From contig DKXC01000002.1 in the NCBI GenBank assembly GCA_002492045.1, positions 1,145 through 7,903 of the forward strand: a stretch of DNA of 6,759 bases. Direction: 5' to 3'. The DNA comes from Micrococcaceae bacterium UBA7136. Its GTDB lineage: Bacteria > Actinomycetota > Actinomycetes > Actinomycetales > Micrococcaceae. How positions within the stretch are numbered: position 1 is the stretch's first letter; each line of letters starts with the position of its first letter. Of this stretch, positions 5,071 to 6,759 are shown piece by piece. Under the pieces are notes generated by a model, which did not search any database, was not told where the DNA came from, and saw only the letters and a list, made by a program, of their open reading frames with translations. The position numbers and the translations under genes were made by a program.

Positions 5071-6576
5071 ATGAGCGAGGAAATTCTGTCCTTTGAAGAA
5101 GCCATGGAAAAGTACGACCCCGTACTAGGCTTCGAGGTGCACGTCGAGCTGAACACTAAGACCAAGATGTTCGACGCCGCCCCCAACGAGTTCGGTGACA
5201 CCCCCAACACCAACGTCACCCCCGTTTCGCTGGGCCTGCCCGGCGTCCTGCCGGTGGTCAACGGTAAGGCTGTAGAATCCGCTATCAAGCTGGGCCTGGC
5301 CCTGGGCTGCGAGATTGCGCCGGTTAGCCACTTTGCCCGCAAGAACTACTTCTACCCTGACACCCCCAAGAACTTCCAGACCTCCCAGTACGACGAGCCC
5401 ATTGCCGCCAATGGCTCCCTGGACGTTGAGCTGGAGGACGGCACCGTCTTCACCATTGAGATTGAGCGGGCCCACATGGAAGAGGACGCCGGTAAGCTGA
5501 CCCACAAGGGCGGTGCCGACGGCCGTATTCAGGGTGCTGACTTCTCGCTGGTGGACTACAACCGGGCCGGTGTACCCCTGATTGAGATTGTGACCCGCCC
5601 CATCGTGGGTGCTGGCGACAAGGCCCCCGAACTGGCCCGGGCCTACGTGGCTGCTATCCGCGAAATCGTCAAGAACCTGGGTATCTCTGACGCCCGCATG
5701 GAGCGCGGTAACGTCCGTTGTGACGCTAACGTCTCCCTCATGCCCAAGGGCTCTACTGAGTTCGGTACCCGCTCCGAGACTAAGAACGTCAACTCCCTGC
5801 GTTCGGTTGAGCGAGCTGTACGCTACGAGATTCAGCGGCACGCAGCTGTTCTAGAGGCTGGCGGTAAGGTTGTTCAGGAGACCCGCCACTGGCACGAGGA
5901 CACCCGCGAAACCACCTCTGGCCGTCCTAAGAGCGACGCAGATGACTACCGCTACTTCCCTGAGCCTGACCTGGTTCCGGTCGTCACTGATGAGGAGTGG
6001 ATTGAGCGTCTGCGGGCCGAGCTGCCGGAGCCTCCGGCTGAGCGTCGCCGCCGCCTCAAGGCTGACTGGGGCTTCTCTGATGAGGAGTTCCGTGACGTGG
6101 TCAATGCTGGCGCCCTGGACGCTATTGAGGAGACCGTTGCCGCTGGTGCGCCTGCTGCTGTGGCCCGTAAGTGGTGGATGGGTGAGATTGCCCGTATCGC
6201 CAAGGAAAAGGAAGTTGAGCTGACCGAGACCGGCGCAACTGCCGCCACCATTGTTGAGCTCAACCAGCTGATTGAGGCTAAGAAGATCAACGATAAGATT
6301 GCCCGTCAGGTGCTGGGTTTCGTGATTGCTGGTGAGGGCGCCCCGGCTGAGATCGTTGAGAAGCGGTCTTTGGCGGTTGTTTCTGATGATTCTGCCTTGA
6401 CTGCTGCCATTGATGAGGCCCTGGCTGCTATGCCGGATGTTGCCGATAAGATTCGGGCCGGTAAGGTTCAGGCTGCTGGCGCTGTGGTTGGCCAGGTCAT
6501 GAAGGCTACCCGCGGCCAGGCCGATGCTGGACGCGTCCGCGAGCTGATCCTAGAAAAGCTGGGTGTAGAAGGCTAA
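5071..6576 (+). CDS. gatB: Aspartyl/glutamyl-tRNA amidotransferase subunit B
   Basis: GatB binds the mischarged tRNA, phosphorylates the acceptor Glu or Asp with ATP, and amidates it with ammonia from GatA. The 501-aa product is full length for the family. Signatures in order are GFEVHVELNTKTKMF (20-34; Glu22 and His24 are likely metal ligands), RKNYFYPDTPKNFQ (90-103), ERAHMEEDAGK (132-142), VDYNRAGVPLIEIV (161-174), RGNVRCDANVS (212-222), KSDADDYRYFPEPDL (287-301), and a C-terminal YqeY-like tRNA-binding tail (about 355-498, including MKATRGQAD). Like S. aureus GatB, it lacks the cysteines of the zinc site found in some members. The ATG follows the gatA TAA with no gap; GAGGGAG (5056-5062), inside the end of gatA, is the Shine-Dalgarno. 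A second ATG at 5104 has weaker support. It is the last gene of the operon. Confidence 0.98.
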   Translation: MSEEILSFEEAMEKYDPVLGFEVHVELNTKTKMFDAAPNEFGDTPNTNVTPVSLGLPGVLPVVNGKAVESAIKLGLALGCEIAPVSHFARKNYFYPDTPKNFQTSQYDEPIAANGSLDVELEDGTVFTIEIERAHMEEDAGKLTHKGGADGRIQGADFSLVDYNRAGVPLIEIVTRPIVGAGDKAPELARAYVAAIREIVKNLGISDARMERGNVRCDANVSLMPKGSTEFGTRSETKNVNSLRSVERAVRYEIQRHAAVLEAGGKVVQETRHWHEDTRETTSGRPKSDADDYRYFPEPDLVPVVTDEEWIERLRAELPEPPAERRRRLKADWGFSDEEFRDVVNAGALDAIEETVAAGAPAAVARKWWMGEIARIAKEKEVELTETGATAATIVELNQLIEAKKINDKIARQVLGFVIAGEGAPAEIVEKRSLAVVSDDSALTAAIDEALAAMPDVADKIRAGKVQAAGAVVGQVMKATRGQADAGRVRELILEKLGVEG

Positions 6577-6600
6577 GGTCTTTCTGACCTAGATTGTGCT

Positions 6601-6663
6601 CAGAAAAAGTCCCCTTGACCGGTTGGCTAGATAAGGTCCGGCTGGTCAAGGGGACTTTTTCTG
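6601..6663 (+). terminator. Very long hairpin terminator after gatB, probably bidirectional
   Basis: A perfect 20-bp inverted repeat (6601-6620 with 6644-6663) extends inward by about six more pairs, including G·U wobbles (6621-6626/6638-6643), leaving an 11-base loop. The left arm contains AGAAAAAG and the right arm CTTTTTCT, so each strand ends its stem in a U-run. It starts 25 bases after the gatB stop. The symmetry suggests that it can also terminate transcription arriving from the right. Confidence 0.9.
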
Positions 6664-6685
6664 TTTGTGCTTAGTTCTTATGAGG

Positions 6686-6759
6686 CTTATTTATAAGGGT
6701 AGGCGAAGGCAGACTCGCGGCGAAGCCGCTGGCACCGATGGAGTTCGCGGGTGCCCCAG
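6686..6759. other. Non-coding right edge with nested small palindromes
   Basis: No gene can be supported here. Palindromes include CTTAT-TT-ATAAG (6686-6697), GCGGC-GAA-GCCGC (6717-6729) and GGCACC/GGTGCC (6731-6736/6750-6755). The two GC-rich hairpins are adjacent and run to the window edge. They could be part of a dispersed palindromic element, the end of a gene on the opposite strand, or another regulatory region. Short open frames on the minus strand from the edge stop by about 6675-6693 and show no recognisable domain. Confidence 0.35.

Noticed and set aside
5125..5841. 238-codon open frame on the minus strand inside gatB
   Set aside because: It is an antisense shadow of a fully conserved GatB, with no independent evidence.
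6664..6759. C-terminal end of a gene on the minus strand at the right edge
   Set aside because: Minus-strand frames stay open from the edge for only about 22-28 codons and show nothing recognisable. The bidirectional terminator makes a convergent gene plausible, but the sequence is too short to call one.

Overview
The window comes from a high-GC actinobacterium, most likely the family Micrococcaceae and close to Rothia. Three things suggest this: the gene order ligA – (cell-wall gene) – gatC – gatA – gatB, an actinobacterial LigA with a long internal insertion containing PYFYTKPT, and a secreted resuscitation-promoting-factor (Rpf)-like protein with a LysM domain. The taxon is inferred from protein character; no database search was possible. 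All genes are on the + strand.

Layout. Positions 2-1846 hold the 3' part of ligA (NAD+-dependent DNA ligase), whose N-terminus lies off the left edge. Positions 1847-2345 are a 499-bp gap. It contains a GC-rich hairpin after ligA, a set of small inverted repeats, a candidate promoter near 2106-2135 and a strongly folded leader (about 2142-2338). Positions 2346-3029 encode a 227-aa secreted Rpf/transglycosylase-like protein with an Ala/Pro/Val/Glu linker and one LysM domain. A strong intrinsic terminator follows at 3058-3120. Then comes a tight operon, gatC (3175-3471), gatA (3481-5070) and gatB (5071-6576), closed by a very long hairpin terminator (6601-6663). The last ~95 bases are non-coding and hold small palindromes cut off by the right edge.

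Function. gatCAB encodes the three subunits of the tRNA-dependent amidotransferase that converts mischarged Glu-tRNA(Gln) and/or Asp-tRNA(Asn) to the correct species. ligA seals nicks in replication and repair. The Rpf-like gene sits between these housekeeping units, with hairpins on both sides and an apparent promoter of its own, so it is probably an independent transcription unit concerned with peptidoglycan remodelling and growth resumption.

The most interesting element is the rpf leader. Two perfect helices of 9 and 10 bp (2217-2225/2248-2256 and 2236-2245/2280-2289) interlock in an H-type pseudoknot arrangement, or are alternative folds. They are flanked by three further hairpins and end just upstream of the Shine-Dalgarno. 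This looks like a cis-regulatory RNA, possibly a riboswitch. It does not match the c-di-AMP (ydaO) riboswitch known upstream of many actinobacterial rpf genes, as far as can be judged by eye. No defence system, mobile element, CRISPR array or tRNA/rRNA gene was seen.
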